A stretch of DNA of 64,000 nt from NCBI GenBank assembly GCA_022578605.1, contig MU394086.1, positions 186,001 to 250,000 on the forward strand, read 5' to 3'. The first letter of the stretch is position 1; each line of letters starts with the position of its first letter. This document shows positions 40,206 to 52,925 of the stretch, one piece after another. The notes under the pieces were generated by a model. It did no database searches. It had not been told where the DNA came from and saw nothing but the letters and a program-made list of their open reading frames with translations. The stretch comes from Camillea tinctor. Lineage: Eukaryota; Ascomycota; Sordariomycetes; Xylariales; Xylariaceae. Made by a program: the position numbers and the translations under genes.

Positions 40206-41757
40206 CTATACCTTAGAAGCAAAATAATCATGGACAAGCTTCTGTATCGTTACAGCGATCTTCTCTACATCGTCCGCGGTAATATTATAAGGAGGCGAGA
40301 CGATGATATGGTCGCCATTGATGCCATCCACTGTTCCCGCTCCGGGATAGACAGCAATACTATAAGGGGCTGTCAAGCCCAGCTCAGACACCCGCTCGGC
40401 AATGTGATCTGAGCTTGGAAAGGGAGCTTTTGTCGTTTTGTCCGAAACGAACTCAATCCCCCAGAAGAGCCCACGGCCCCGGATACTGCCGACGTTGGGA
40501 TGGCTCGCAAGAAGCTCGTTCAGCTTCGACGAGAGGAGTTCCCCCATGACCGCGGCATTTTGTATAAGTTTCTCCTCACGCACAATGCGTTGGACTTCGA
40601 GTGCTGCCGCACAAGCAATAGGATGGCCCTGGTAGGTATGTCCGTGGACGAAACTTCTGTACACGATGTCTAGTTAGACCAGAGCATGATGAGTACAGAG
40701 GCTCATACCAGCTAAACCACTTACCCGCTTCCTTGAGTTAAGGCATCGACAACCTTGCTGCCTATGAGAACCCCAGCGATCGGTTGATACCCCCCTCCTA
40801 GACATTTTCCAATAGTCTGCAAGTCGGGAGCGACTCCGTCGTGCTCCCAAGCATGCATTTTCCCCGTGCGACCCATGCCACACATTACCTCATCTAGTAT
40901 CAACAATGCCCCATGCTTATCGCATACAGACTTCATCGCTTTTAGATAACCTGGAATAGCAGGGACACACCCAAGCGCCTGTGTGCGGTTTAGCTCCGTT
41001 TATCTTCAGGAATAGGGGCTATGGGGGAGGGGGGAATATTGACTGACGGCTCCGACCACCGGTTCCGCGACAAAGGCACAGACTGTTTCCGGTCCAACTC
41101 TTTGAAACTCTTCGTCCAACTCAATAGCTAATCTCTGTATATATATTTCATCGGTCTCTTGTGCTAGCCTATCTCTGAACGGAAAACAGCGCGACACCTT
41201 GGAGACACAGCCGAGAAGCATCGGTTCGAACTTGGCCCGCCGACTCACGTGGCCGCCCATCGACAGCGAACCCAACGTGGTCCCGTGGTAGGAGTTTTCT
41301 CGTGCTATGAACCTAGTCCGCTTAGGTTCGGAAGGGCGTTTCTCGAGGAAATACTGTCTCGACAGCTTCATAGCCGCCTCCATTGCTTCCGAACCTATGC
41401 CGACATTAGAATGGCGATGGCTATCGCTAAGGAGTCAGCTTACGTACCAGAGCCTACAATATATGCTCGCTTCATTGCGCCGTGAGTCGAGTCGACCAAC
41501 TCCTGGCAAAGCTGTTCGCAGACACCGGTGGTGTAGAACGAAGTTGAGCAATAGGATACTTTGCTGAGCTGCTGGACTATCGCTTCGTGTACTCTGGCAT
41601 CTCCGTGCCCAATGCAAGCAACAGCAGCTCCTCCGGATGCGTCGAAGATTTTGCGCCCATCTTCCAACGTGAGATAATGGCCGCTGCCTGATGCAATGCG
41701 AGGAAACTCCCGATGGAGAGTTCGATGGAGGACTGCCGACGTAGTGTTTTCGCCCAT
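40206..41757 (-). CDS. Class III (omega) PLP-dependent aminotransferase
   Basis: Four exons (41757-41448, 41394-41048, 40978-40725, 40656-40206; introns of 53, 69 and 68 nt) encode 453 residues, the usual length for this class. Fold-type I landmarks are all present: the phosphate-binding VGSGSEA at 101-107, NSYHG (Y139-H140), D248 in LILDEVMCG which pairs with the PLP pyridine nitrogen, and the Schiff-base K277 in IGKCLGGGYQP, followed by GHTYQGHPIACAA and GLFWGIEF. Class III enzymes move amino groups from omega-amines or omega-amino acids (GABA, beta-alanine, ornithine, diamines) to an oxo-acid acceptor. This sequence does not let me name the substrate. There is no mitochondrial targeting sequence in the obvious start, so it is probably cytosolic. 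No biosynthetic partners are adjacent. Confidence 0.93.
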
Positions 41758-44700
41758 TTTGAATTTGCAATCTGTTCAGATGTTCTGATGTATAAAATTA
41801 TCCCTATATGACCGTAGTTGTTATTGCTTCGTTTCATATAAGTTATGTATCAGCTTTAAATATGTAGAGCGGGTTGAAGAAACGCTTTACCCTATATGAG
41901 CTTCTAGGCACTCTCTACCCAGTTTTCGGCTTCCTTGATAAACTTCTACTAGCTCTTCTGAGTGGATGCTCTCGATGCGAGCCCTCTCGGGCCGTGATTT
42001 TCGGTCCGCTGTCGGAATGAGCTGACTGTTAAAATAGTACACGATAGTTTTGGAAGAGACTCGGCACCAGACTAAGCGGTAAACCGGGGTTATAAGTACA
42101 AAGAAAAGATTAGGACCTTGCATCCATCCAATCGTAACTGCTCAGGAGGTTCCCCTACGATTTTGAAAGTCATATCGTCAAGTCACAAGATAGGAGGGGT
42201 CGAAAGGGCCTCGATTTGACATACCGACTCAGGCTAGAGTACGGCTCTGACCCCCCTGTCGGATGTTTATTGATTAATGTCTACTAGTAGTCATCATACT
42301 TAAAGACAGATCAGTATATCATGATAGGAGTAGAAGCTAGTCACTAGCTCAAGTTAGACGTCTTCGTGAAGTGGGTCTTGCTTAGCCCATTGCCATTCAT
42401 CTTGGGAGCTTTACATCTAGATTCCCCAATGAAACGAAGTTGAAGATCACGGGGTGCGTTGAGCATGAAACTATGAGAAGAATGGGTATGAGTGGTGGAA
42501 TCTGAACAAGGGGTGGTCTCGACAGCAGAGCAACCATCGGTGGCAGAATAGAAGAAGTAACACAACAGAAATTCCATCAATTTCTGTCAATATATACGAG
42601 TCTGACCTATATATTCGAATATATGCCTCTAGAATGGTCTGTAGTACAAAAGTTCGTTCATGTTGACATGGTAGACTAGCCGACTGTCACTTGTCGGGGC
42701 CGGGCCGTGATTCTTTAACGACACAGCCGGTCTTGTGCTCCATCCGAAATATCTGTAGCCAGGATGGATAGTCCTTTCAAAACCGGGATTGGATAAAAAT
42801 ACCATGCAACATGGATGCGTTCAAGGTGGACTTCCACGCATGTAATGCTCTTGCATTCGCTAAGATCGGTTATGGTAATGTGTGCTCCTCAGTGGAGAGA
42901 TCATCCTGTAGTCATATATAAACATGATAGGGCTATATGGTGTAGAAGAAATCGTGCTTACTAGTGGAGCCAAACTGTTCTGCTCATATGTATGTTTAAC
43001 TGGACAGAATAGAGTGTATCAGAGTGCAACTATGGCACCCTGATGTAACCAAAAGGATCACTCGCAGAATTCTTCAGCGGGACTCCCCGCTCAATATGGA
43101 ACCCTAGACAACATATCCTCCTATCAAATAATACTATATCTTCGAATTCCTCACTACGAGACCCACATTCAGATCCGACCTTTCCCAGGAAAATGACTCT
43201 AGGCATAAATTCGGCACTATGCCGATGACCTCATACTAGGGAATATGTCAAGTATTATGGATGATATGTCGACATATAAACATTTTCATATAACCATGTG
43301 AAATATCAAAATATCCATCGGCTATCCCTATCTATGATATGTACGACCAAAATATAATATATTCTAACTAATTCCTAGTCATATCATCCACGTATTTTAT
43401 CCCTTCCTATTTCTACAAACCTCACATATTGGGTGGCATAGGATACCCTCAAAATCATATCATGAGAAAATAGCATCATATTGACGACTTCTCGTATGCG
43501 GAGTCAGCGAGAGGGATCCCCACCTCTCGTCAGCTTCGTCCTCCATGAAGCCCAGCCCCAAATCGTCATTTCATGGCAAATATGACGATCTTGTTAGGAT
43601 TATTACAAAGAATTGATACCTAAACGATGTGTTAGAGGGCCACCTTACCGGAGCTTGTGGGTGCTTGAGTTTTTACATGTATGATGGTCTATATGTGGAC
43701 TTTACTAGATCTTTATGATACGAAATACGGCAGAGCTTTCTGAAAACGACTGATTTCGCTTGGAAATTCAACTATAAAGTAGAATTGGTGGGTGAGTATC
43801 ATTTTGGGAGACTGGAAAAAGGGTCCACGTCAACTCTACTGCTTCCGATATACTTTCTAACAATATCCCATACACCTTGGATCTTATAAATGTGTTGCCT
43901 CCAGCCCAATAAGAGGCTGACCTATGCAGATAATCAAAACTTATTGGCGTAAATGAATACCCCAATTTCACCCTATGTACCACCCTTCTAGTTTAAAATC
44001 ACCATCCGCTATATGATATCATAATAGTTTGCAAGCTTCTAATCTGCATATTGTCGCAAGTTGGGCACCAAATGAGGTATGATAAAAGCAGATTAATCAT
44101 AATATAGTCAGCCATCAATGCAGGAAGACAACCTTTATACATCGAAACTTCCTTATACCAATGACTCCTTGATTCGTCCGAGTCTAACAACAATGCCTGC
44201 ACCATGCTGGTCGTCTTTCTACTTCATGGGTGAATCGATGCCATAATGAGAGGCTATAGGTTTTCACAGAGTGAAGGAGAAAATCACAGGGGTAATAATG
44301 CCATAACATAAGATCCCTCAGGCAAGCTATGCGTTAGACCGCCAGGATAATATATTCTTAGATAGACGCATCTCTTTAGTTCAGAATAGACATAGAATTT
44401 GACAAATTCTACGATCTTAATACGATGCTGATAGTTGCTAGTTCTATCAATGGTACGGAAGCCTTAAATAATACAACAGTGGCGATAATGATAACTACCA
44501 CTCGTAATGCTATGTCGTGTGTGTCCTCTAGAAAACAACCCAATGAAGGGGGAGGCGGAGGGTCAGAACAATGGAGACTACGAAATTTTCTGATCCTCCA
44601 CCACATATATGTTCTCTATATCCATATCTCTAGAAGTAGTTATCCTATTAATCACATGGCATTACTTATTGCTCTCTTGATGCCGAACCCCTCTGCCGAC

Positions 44701-46561
44701 AAGAAAGCGCCCGAGCGTTTATACTGCGCCTGGTTTCACTCATATCTTTTGGGCACTAAGCAGATGAGTGCCCACGATGTTGTGTGGGTCATAGTGGCCA
44801 CTTCATGTTATAGGATTACTTACAGATATCTAGTAATTGGATGCACCTCTGGCCCCAAATAGATAGGATTCAGGGGGCTTTTCTGCGTGCCATCCAATGA
44901 TTTTGAGGCTACACCTTCTCATTTCTGGCTCCACGGTTACTGTAAACTTCTTCTGTGTCATTCATTGAATCTTGACTGGGGTTTGTACACTTGTAAACGG
45001 TGGCCTGGCTAGAAGCTATATCGGCTTGCCTAGACCTACAGACAATGCAGCAGCCGTTACCAACTTTAGCAAAGTCATAACGATACATAAAACTTGATTC
45101 GACTTAGAAGCACCCTGAATGAAGCAAAGACTTGAAATGTGGCATGACATGAACCGTATGTTGTTTGTTACGGGAAACGCTAGCCATACAATCAATACTA
45201 ACTGCCTGGACTTTTTGGTTTATGGCAACCTGGTGATGATCATAATGATAGATATCAATGGGAGATCTACAGCATACGCCATGCTAGCCCCTTGTCAGTT
45301 GGACCCGTCTGTGCACCGCGTCCTGCAGTAGGCTTGCGTTATATAAATCGCGAATGAGGTCACAGCCGCTGTCAAACGATTACCGAGCTGGATAGACCAT
45401 GCATCTAGGCTCCTGGCCCTGACAGCAACGGCCGTGCGCAAAATTCGGCAACCTCGTGTTTTCTATTCCAACTTCCATTCCGAGCCTAGGGATTGGCAGG
45501 ATAAGCTTCAAGAATATTCGCCATGTGGGGTGGCGCATGAATATCTCTTTACTCTTTCGAGATTCCAGCTAGCTACTAGTAACTCGCACGCATGTAAAAG
45601 ATAACATTACGAGATAGTTTATCTCTGTCAGTCAGGGGAAAGGGGTTTTTTAAGGGGCCTGGGTTTCATGAGAATTTAGTACTGTCAGCTCCGCGCATAC
45701 TCCGCCCACAGTTAACCGTGATAGTTATAGCATCGCGCTTTGACGAGGCTAATTTTCATAGTATGCAGTGTACGATTGTTCGACTTCAGGTATGAGTCTT
45801 CGATACTTCCTCATCATGATAGTGTTTGAGTTCATCTGCCATTTCTAAATATGTTCGGACTGGAGGGGACGCGTGTCAATATGTTATGCAAGATATATAT
45901 CATTACTACGCTCTAGGTCAGGAACTCAAATCGGAGAATACGAAGTCAAAAAAGATCTTGATTATGTCCAAAGTGCATAGACAAAGACGTTGCAGTTGAC
46001 GGAATGTTCGTCATGTTCTCTTCCCCGCATCATCGTGATTGGCCGGGTAAGTCCCCCATGGGGGGTATGTTGATGGTATTATCTGAACAGGTTCTATTGG
46101 GTCGAGGTAGGGACGAGAGTCGAATTGGTTGGTCGGCTGAATTGAAATCTTTTAACCCTCAAGCTTTGCCCCGAGTCTGAACACGTCGAGGCGTAACCTC
46201 AATCATGCGTAGCTGGTATCATTATTGGTTGAACTAGGCAACTCTGATCGTGTGCCCCGACTATGCCTTGCTGGCGACCGACCCAAAGCAGAACAAAGAC
46301 CGTCTTTCCCCCATTCGAGATAGTATCTTGGTTCCGCAACGATCTCGTCGATCTAGCTGTTCCCGTCCTTGGCTGCACTCGGACCCTCTCCGTAGGGCGA
46401 CTTCGTAGGCGACTCCGAAGACTATGGCCCAGTAGAACAAGAGTATAAGGATAACGTAGATCCGCCTTCTGTAAATTATGATTTTAATAAATTGTTGTCT
46501 GAGGTTGTGCCTTAGGGCTGCCAATGAGTTATTAGCCAAGTTCCAGCTGCAAGGTTCCAAA
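41758..46561. other. AT-rich gene-free region
   Basis: About 4.8 kb of largely AT-rich sequence. The promoter of the aminotransferase lies at its left edge, with a minus-strand TATA-like ttttata near 41790. Open frames such as plus 44425-44862 (145 codons, with a Gly run) and minus 46261-46644 do not resemble proteins. Base composition and scattered stops would fit decayed, possibly RIP-mutated, repeat DNA, but I could not identify an element. Confidence 0.45.
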
Positions 46562-48072
46562 ATGAACCCTTCTGTTGATCCAACGTTACCCCACGACAAT
46601 GGAGCGAATATCCTTATTGGTGTTGTATGCCTCGTCTGCAGCATTGCAACAATTGCAGTAGCGCTTCGATTTTACACCCGGTCTTTAATAATAGGCCAAA
46701 TCGGAGCAGACGACTATCTTGTGCTAGTAGCATGGGTAAGTCTGGGACCTTCTATGGCAATTATAAGCAAAAAGCTAACGGCATCGTCTCCTATTGAAGA
46801 TGCTAGCTATAGCAACAGGCATAGCTCAATGTGCTAGTTAGTCATCTAACAGCCCAAAGCTTGGAGAATGTCCAGAGGAAAGAGTTTACTAACGTTTTGT
46901 AGACACCCGCGATGGTCTTGGGAAACATATTTGGGACTTAGAGGGACCTGAAGAAGTGAGCAGATACTTGAAAGTCAGTATTCTCATCCAACATAAAAGG
47001 GGAGACCTCCTAACAACTCTCTAGGGATTCTTCCTATCTATTGTCTTCTACAACGCCTGTCTCTTATTTGCTAAACTGACCTTTTTGACGCAATATTACC
47101 GTGTACTCACAATTAAAAAGATGCAAATCGTCCTGGTTATCGCGATGGTTGTAATCGGAATGTGGGGGGCGTCTCAAGTATTCCTGGCGATCTTCTTGTG
47201 TAACCCGGTTGCTGGATTCTGGGATTCCTCGCCAGACGCGAGATGTATACCGACGCCCCTCGAGTGGTATATCAATGCTACTGGAAACATTGTGACCGAT
47301 ATCACAATATTCATCCTACCGATGCCGGTCCTGGGGCATTTGAATCTCCCGAAAGCCCAAAGAGTTATGCTCATAGGGATATTTAGTCTCGGGTTCTTGT
47401 AAGTATACCGCCAGAGACAAGGCTTCAAGCCTATCTTATTAATCTCAAAGTTAACCCTAAACTAGCACCTGTGCCATATCAGCCATTCGGATCAAATACC
47501 TCAAGCAAGGTGGTGACTTTACGTACGAAAACATTGGAGGGTCAAGCTGGTCTATCACCGAGCTATGTTCTGGCGTGACATGTGCTTGTCTACCTACGCT
47601 ACGTCCCTTGGCATCTAAATGGATGCCAGCTCTTTCGACACGCCTTCATAAATCCTCAAGAGGGTACCGGAGGCAATCGGGCTCCCGCGCCACAGATGTT
47701 GAAATGGGAGGGAGTAAACACACGCGTACAGGATCCAAGGATAGCAATAACTTGAGATTCATGGCCGCTAGGCGGGGTTTCGGACATCCCTATGCCCTGG
47801 GAATGCACCTCGGCGACAGCGAGGACACATCAGACGGTATCCTCGGCATCAAGAGCAGTAGGGACGGGTTGCAGAGCCACAGGGTTTCATCACTGAGACC
47901 CCCCAAATCTGCACATTTTGCGACAGACGAGGCTTGCAGCTCCATGGTTTGTGATACTTGGCCGACAGTCACCACAAAAATCGGGGTCAGCACAAGCCCG
48001 GGACCTGACTCGGACATGAACCAGCCTAGCTGGGCTATCCGTGTCAAGAGGGATATAATGATAGAAAACTAG
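46562..48072 (+). CDS. Fungal rhodopsin-domain seven-TM integral membrane protein (PTH11-like family)
   Basis: Five exons (46562-46735, 46800-46836, 46903-46973, 47025-47398, 47466-48072) encode 420 residues. Exon 2 is only 37 nt. Hydrophobic helices occur at about residues 15-35, 50-70, 95-120, 125-150, 170-200, 205-225 and near 240-260. Family signatures are DDYLVLVAW after TM1, NTRDGLGKHIWD in the first long loop, an FYNACLLFAKLTFLTQYYRV helix, CNPVAGFWD, and the PMPVLGHLNLPKAQR loop. The C-terminal ~160 residues are a hydrophilic cytoplasmic tail with Ser/Thr and basic residues. There is no CFEM domain. Related proteins include candidate GPCRs in plant-associated fungi and many proteins of unknown function. 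Signalling is possible but unproven. The ATG is the first in frame before TM1. Confidence 0.9.
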
Positions 48073-49488
48073 AGCTAGGTATCCCGAGAAGTCCTAAGTC
48101 CATATTAAGCCCTCTAGCTTTATGGCTGGGCAGGCCTGGTCCCTTTTGCTGACGTTTATATCCACAATTCCACCGCTTTGAGTTACTTGCATTAGGAGTT
48201 CAAAACTGTATTTATGATACCCTAGTTAGCTTAATCAAAAACTGGACAATCACTCTATAAGACGGGGATCCATCTTTTGATGACCCGAGCCATAAGAAGC
48301 AAACGGCGGTTCGAGTCAACATTGGTTAAAATGTACGACATGTCCAAGTATATTTCGACGCCATATTACAGCTTCATGGCTCATTCCTTTCCTGGCATTA
48401 TGGAAAGCCATTCCATGTCATGTAACCTTTCAACCCCGCACGAGAGAGGGTATTGTATACTTCGAGTTCGTCGTGGCTCTTCTATGTGAGAAAGCTCTAT
48501 ATGGGTTGGCAAGGGTATCGGTCTGTACAAATCATCCCTCACCTTCGATTCTCATATTTCATATCTCTACCTGCTTGCGCTTAGCGCGCGTTGGTGTGAC
48601 TTACTTTTACACTTTCTCCCCTCCCTATACTCAAAAGTCCAAGATGCCCATTTTGGAAACAATACCAAATCAAGATTGCCACTTAATTGATCAGCAAGGA
48701 AAACTTGTACCTCAAACCTGTACAAATATGGTGGCTGATATATATCGAGAAAGTGTACAGCAAGGATAAGCTGGACCCGCGTAACCTGCATCCATTTCGG
48801 TTCCGGGTAGGAGAAGGATGGACGCACTCTGGTCGATATATCCAAGGATAACGAGAGCTAAAATTCGTGATACCAGAGTATCACGTTAATCAATTTAAAT
48901 TCGAGTCTACATAGACTCTCTGTAAATGATTCAAGGTAGGTATCCTGTGTCGTTGTACCAATTTGCGCCAACTATTTAGTATTACCTACATGGGAGTTTG
49001 TGAAGTAGAAATTTGTGAATGGTTTCGCAGCTGTAATATATTTCTCTTATGATGTAGTACGCTTATATTTATCACTGGCTAGGTTTAAAATCTAGATAAA
49101 AAGAGACCAAAGAGTGTATGTGTATATATCCCCAGCAAATTTAATAATAGATATATCGAACGGCCCTCGATCCGTCGATTGATCATACTTGTATAAACCG
49201 GCATCACGTGACAAAAATATGATGCCGTGATACTTATAATCCCTTTGCCTAAAGAGTGTGTTCCATCTGTGCCATGTTCGTAAGATTCTTGGGAGCTATT
49301 TATAGCAATCGATAAAGCCGTGTCATAATGTGCTAATTGTTACCCGAGGCTTGCTTTCTCTTTATGGCTATGTTCTTAGTGTCGCTAATATTTTAGTCAA
49401 CACTTATTTCGTTACTTTGGAGATGTCGTTAGAAGACAAGATGCTATAGCTACCTTGATAGGCAGTTATAGTTATTGAAGCATCCAGC
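48073..49488. other. Intergenic region
   Basis: The only item of note is a 41-codon frame at 48644-48769 (begins MPILETIPNQDCHLID) preceded by CT-rich sequence. It looks mildly protein-like, but the antisense frame is longer and equally open, so I do not call it. The rest is AT-rich. Confidence 0.4.
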
Positions 49489-51094
49489 TCATAGGCGCAT
49501 TCTTACAACTGGTGGCGGCATTCTTCCAGATCGATACCACAAGACACCCTTCTCATCAATGTCGCTAATTTTGGAGCTTCCGGTGTCTTCATCCCGTTTA
49601 GTGTAGACATTCTGCCATGAATCAGTATAAGGTGAAAAACCGAGAGGGGTATTGCGCATTAGAATGACCACTCACAGCTTGAATTGTCTTCATGGGGTCA
49701 GGTTCAACCCACTGGCACTCGGTGAACGCGGTCCAGAGTGCGCCCCAGTAGGAAGATTTATCTGTATGGTAATATTCGCCAAGGAGGGGCTTGATGGCTT
49801 CGGTTGCTTCTTTTGCATGATAGTGGGGGATGCGGCTATGGTTATTCGTTAGCGCCACATATGTACACACAGACATTTTCCTGCAGAGCTGGTGAGGTGA
49901 CGTACGGAAATAGGTGGTGAACCACGTGCAAATCGATAATGTGGTGCATCATGTATCTCAAGAGCCATCCCGGATCGCGATCTACGGTTGCAAGTGCCCC
50001 GCGCAAGTACGTCCAACTTTCAGGGGTGTATTTTGGCAAATCGGTGTGCGTGTGATGTAGATAGGTGATCATGACTGCACGGACGGTTAGCATCTTATTC
50101 ACGGGCCCGTGATAGTTGAGTGTATTATACCGATCCAGTGGTTGACCCACATCAGGGGCAGTAGGTAAGTCCAAAGCAAAGTCGGAAAGCCAAACATCTG
50201 CCCAAGCTTGTATACAGCCGCACCCATCGCGATTAGTCCCACATCGGAAGCAACAATGTTCCAAAACTCGTCAGCACGGAACAAAGAACTATTTGGCAGA
50301 AAGTGGCTATTATCCCACCAGCCTCTGGGCTCTTTTGGCGAGCTGTTAGGGCCTGCTGTGATATGTGATAGAAGGTACCACTCGTGGAAGTTAGAACGAT
50401 GGTTGGAAACATCACATGCATGTTGGATATCACTTACTGGCCAGCCAATGACTTGCTGAAGCACGATACGAAGAAAAACAACTATGGGTGTATCTTCCAT
50501 GAGCTCGTCCCACGCATCATCATCTCCGCGGCTAAACATAATCTTGTATTCATCACGCATTGGAGGGACGTAATTCAAGTCGATTGACATGTTGTTTGCA
50601 TATTGGTGGTGGCGTCCGTGACTTGACCTCCAAGCAAAATAAGGAGACATCAGAGCTGAGTGTATTACGAAGCCGACTGAGTTGGCAATGGTCTTATTTG
50701 TTGAGAAGGCGCCATGCCCAGCTTCGTGGCCAAGGACCCAAAGTCCTGTTAAACATACGCCGGCAGCATATGGGAATAGAAAATAGCGAACTATAAAGAG
50801 AGGCCATCTACTGGCATACTGCTCAAGATATATGGTACCCGCGAGCAATGCCAAGAAGATAGATAGGTCATGAATAACCCAACCAAATGACCGAAGGGTT
50901 GATGGTTGAAGGCAATGTGCAGGAATGCGGTCGCGGAGCGTTTTGACATCAATCTTGCCCTTTTCACCAGTTCCTATGTCCTGTATAGTAATCATCAGCT
51001 TGCTGAGTTTTGGACTTTTTGTGTGCTGGACATAACTTACACCCCCTGTGACTGCCTCCCCATGGACAGTCTCTGTAATATAATCACCAGGCAT
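49489..51094 (-). CDS. Delta12-type (oleate) fatty acid desaturase
   Basis: Six exons (51094-51041, 50980-50438, 50380-50131, 50074-49906, 49835-49676, 49611-49489) encode 432 residues. Two introns (60 and 57 nt) are multiples of three without stops, so they read through as false coding. Removing them restores GWPWYLLSHITAGP and a clean N-terminus ending in GKIDVKTLRDRIPAHC. The three histidine boxes that bind the di-iron centre are H103-EAG-H107, H139-GR-HH143 and H332-VV-HH336. Between them lie paired membrane helices, and after box 3 comes the cytosolic part (RIPHYHAKEATEAIKPLLGEYY-like). The enzyme is expected in the ER membrane, adding a cis double bond to an acyl lipid. Box 1 has Ala where many oleate desaturases have Cys (HECGH), so a paralogue with altered specificity is possible. 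Confidence 0.93.
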
Positions 51095-52925
51095 ACTGAT
51101 TGTTTGTCTCGAAGTTGATGCGTGACACCCAACTGTTGTGCCTATGACCGTATGTGTAGCCTCGTCCTAGGAACACGGGCCCTTAACTCCTTTTATAAGA
51201 CGAAGGGGTTATATCGAAGGCAATCAAGGGAAAAAGATCTTCACAGGATAAATTCCAATAAAGCAATTAGAGGAGTGACTATTGGGATTCTATTGAGGGT
51301 CTTTTCTAGGAGGGAGGGTGGTCTTATATATTCGGTTCTGCCGTACCCCGTTTGACCGCGGCACTTACACCTCAGACTATCTCGTCACACAAATCCGTAC
51401 TAGCAGGGTGTATGATTTACTATCTATTGAACATTGCTTTTTGTTTTAAATTGTTGGGGGAGGTAGGCATGTGAAGTACACCCGATAGATATTATTCTAA
51501 CGGCCATGCCATGCAGAAGATCGTTGCTGCACACGCCGCGTAAGTCTCAGACCAATTATTAAACCGTACATTACTATACTGCACAGTCTTAACCTAACAC
51601 GGTTGTATCACAGTACAGATGACATATGAGCTTATGGTATCGGCGGCAGTGTGACCAAAGAAGCTCCTCATGCGGCATAAAGTGAATGTCTACTCAGAGA
51701 GTCAATGGGTGAAGGATTAGACATTGCAGCAGTTGCCGTTCTATCCCTGAGCCTGTAGACACAGATAACGAACATAGTATTTCTTATCATCAGAGTCTGC
51801 ATATGCAGTATGTAGCCTCTAGAACTATAATAGAATAATTGCACGTTTGCATGTAGTATTAGTTATGTACTTAGAAATATAATCCAGTCTTACAAGTGCT
51901 TTGTCACACATTCACATTTAGAGGCTCGGTGTTTTAACACCGTAAAAGAATCCAGTCTTCGGCTCCCCGATGGAATCGGTAAGTCTTCTTATTGGACCGC
52001 GGTGCCAGACGCCTACTTCCATCCTGCCGGTGATTGGTGTTTCCTTCATGTTACATCATGCCAAGATTACGTCGTTGTTGGTGCAAGTAGTGTAATTATT
52101 GAAGCCACATGTAGAACGTAAAAGGGTGGTAATTCAACCGCGATTACAGACAGGGGAATATGCTGATGAAGCAAAAGGTTCTATACTCCTGGGTGGTGTG
52201 GGGTTCAGGTATATAGACTCTGCATGTCAATTTAGCGTCTTCCTGCCTCATGATCAATGTCATGGTATGTCATTGGATAGGAATCAAGTTGAGCACTATT
52301 CTCTGTACTGGACTATCAGCTCATACTTTGCCATCTATGGTGCTAGCTACAACACTCTGGGTGCACTATCTCCAAGTAGACTATACTTGCACTTCTCTAC
52401 CTGGATTGGCGGATTCGTGATGTAACCCAAGAGAATACCCAAATGCAAGCTAGGTCTTACGTTATCTGTATAGTTCGAGGGATTACCATAACCTTTCCTA
52501 TAAGCTGGCTGTAGGTCTAATGTCTTCTCGAGGTGTGGTAGGCTAGAGAGTTGATATAAGATTATAAACCTCTGTCTTGTGTTAGGGTAGTTCAAAATGA
52601 TTTTTCGAACTAGTAACATGTTTCTATTGTCTCGGCTAGTTTTATATTATATGGACCAAAAGGGGAACCACTGGCGAGAAGTATCCATGTATCATGCATT
52701 AGGTATGGAACATCAAATATCGTTACATAATGTAGGTAGGTGAGTCAAACTCTTCCTATATCAAAGATATCCAAACCAAAAACCACCCCCCTCCCGCTCA
52801 TTACATCCCTTGTCAAAAGAATATGCCGACAAGCACCTTCCCACAACATTATCATATAGCCGGTGGCTCCTGGTCTCCCCCCTGGGGAAAATCTTTTGTC
52901 TCTGTCCAGCGTTATCCATTCGAAC
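51095..52925. other. Intergenic region
   Basis: No gene identified. The desaturase promoter lies at the left edge. A 108-codon plus frame at 52099-52425 has no recognisable features. C-rich low complexity near 52780. Confidence 0.45.

Noticed and set aside
43215..43300. YADD-like reverse transcriptase motif (HYADDLILG) in an AT-rich region
   Set aside because: A stop codon lies immediately upstream in the same frame and no other RT block is near; a four-residue match can arise by chance.
44425..44862. 145-codon plus-strand frame
   Set aside because: It has a Gly run and no domain-like order, in AT-rich DNA with no promoter signal.
48285..48325. tRNA B-box-like GGTTCGAGTC
   Set aside because: There is no A box at proper distance and no pairing stems.
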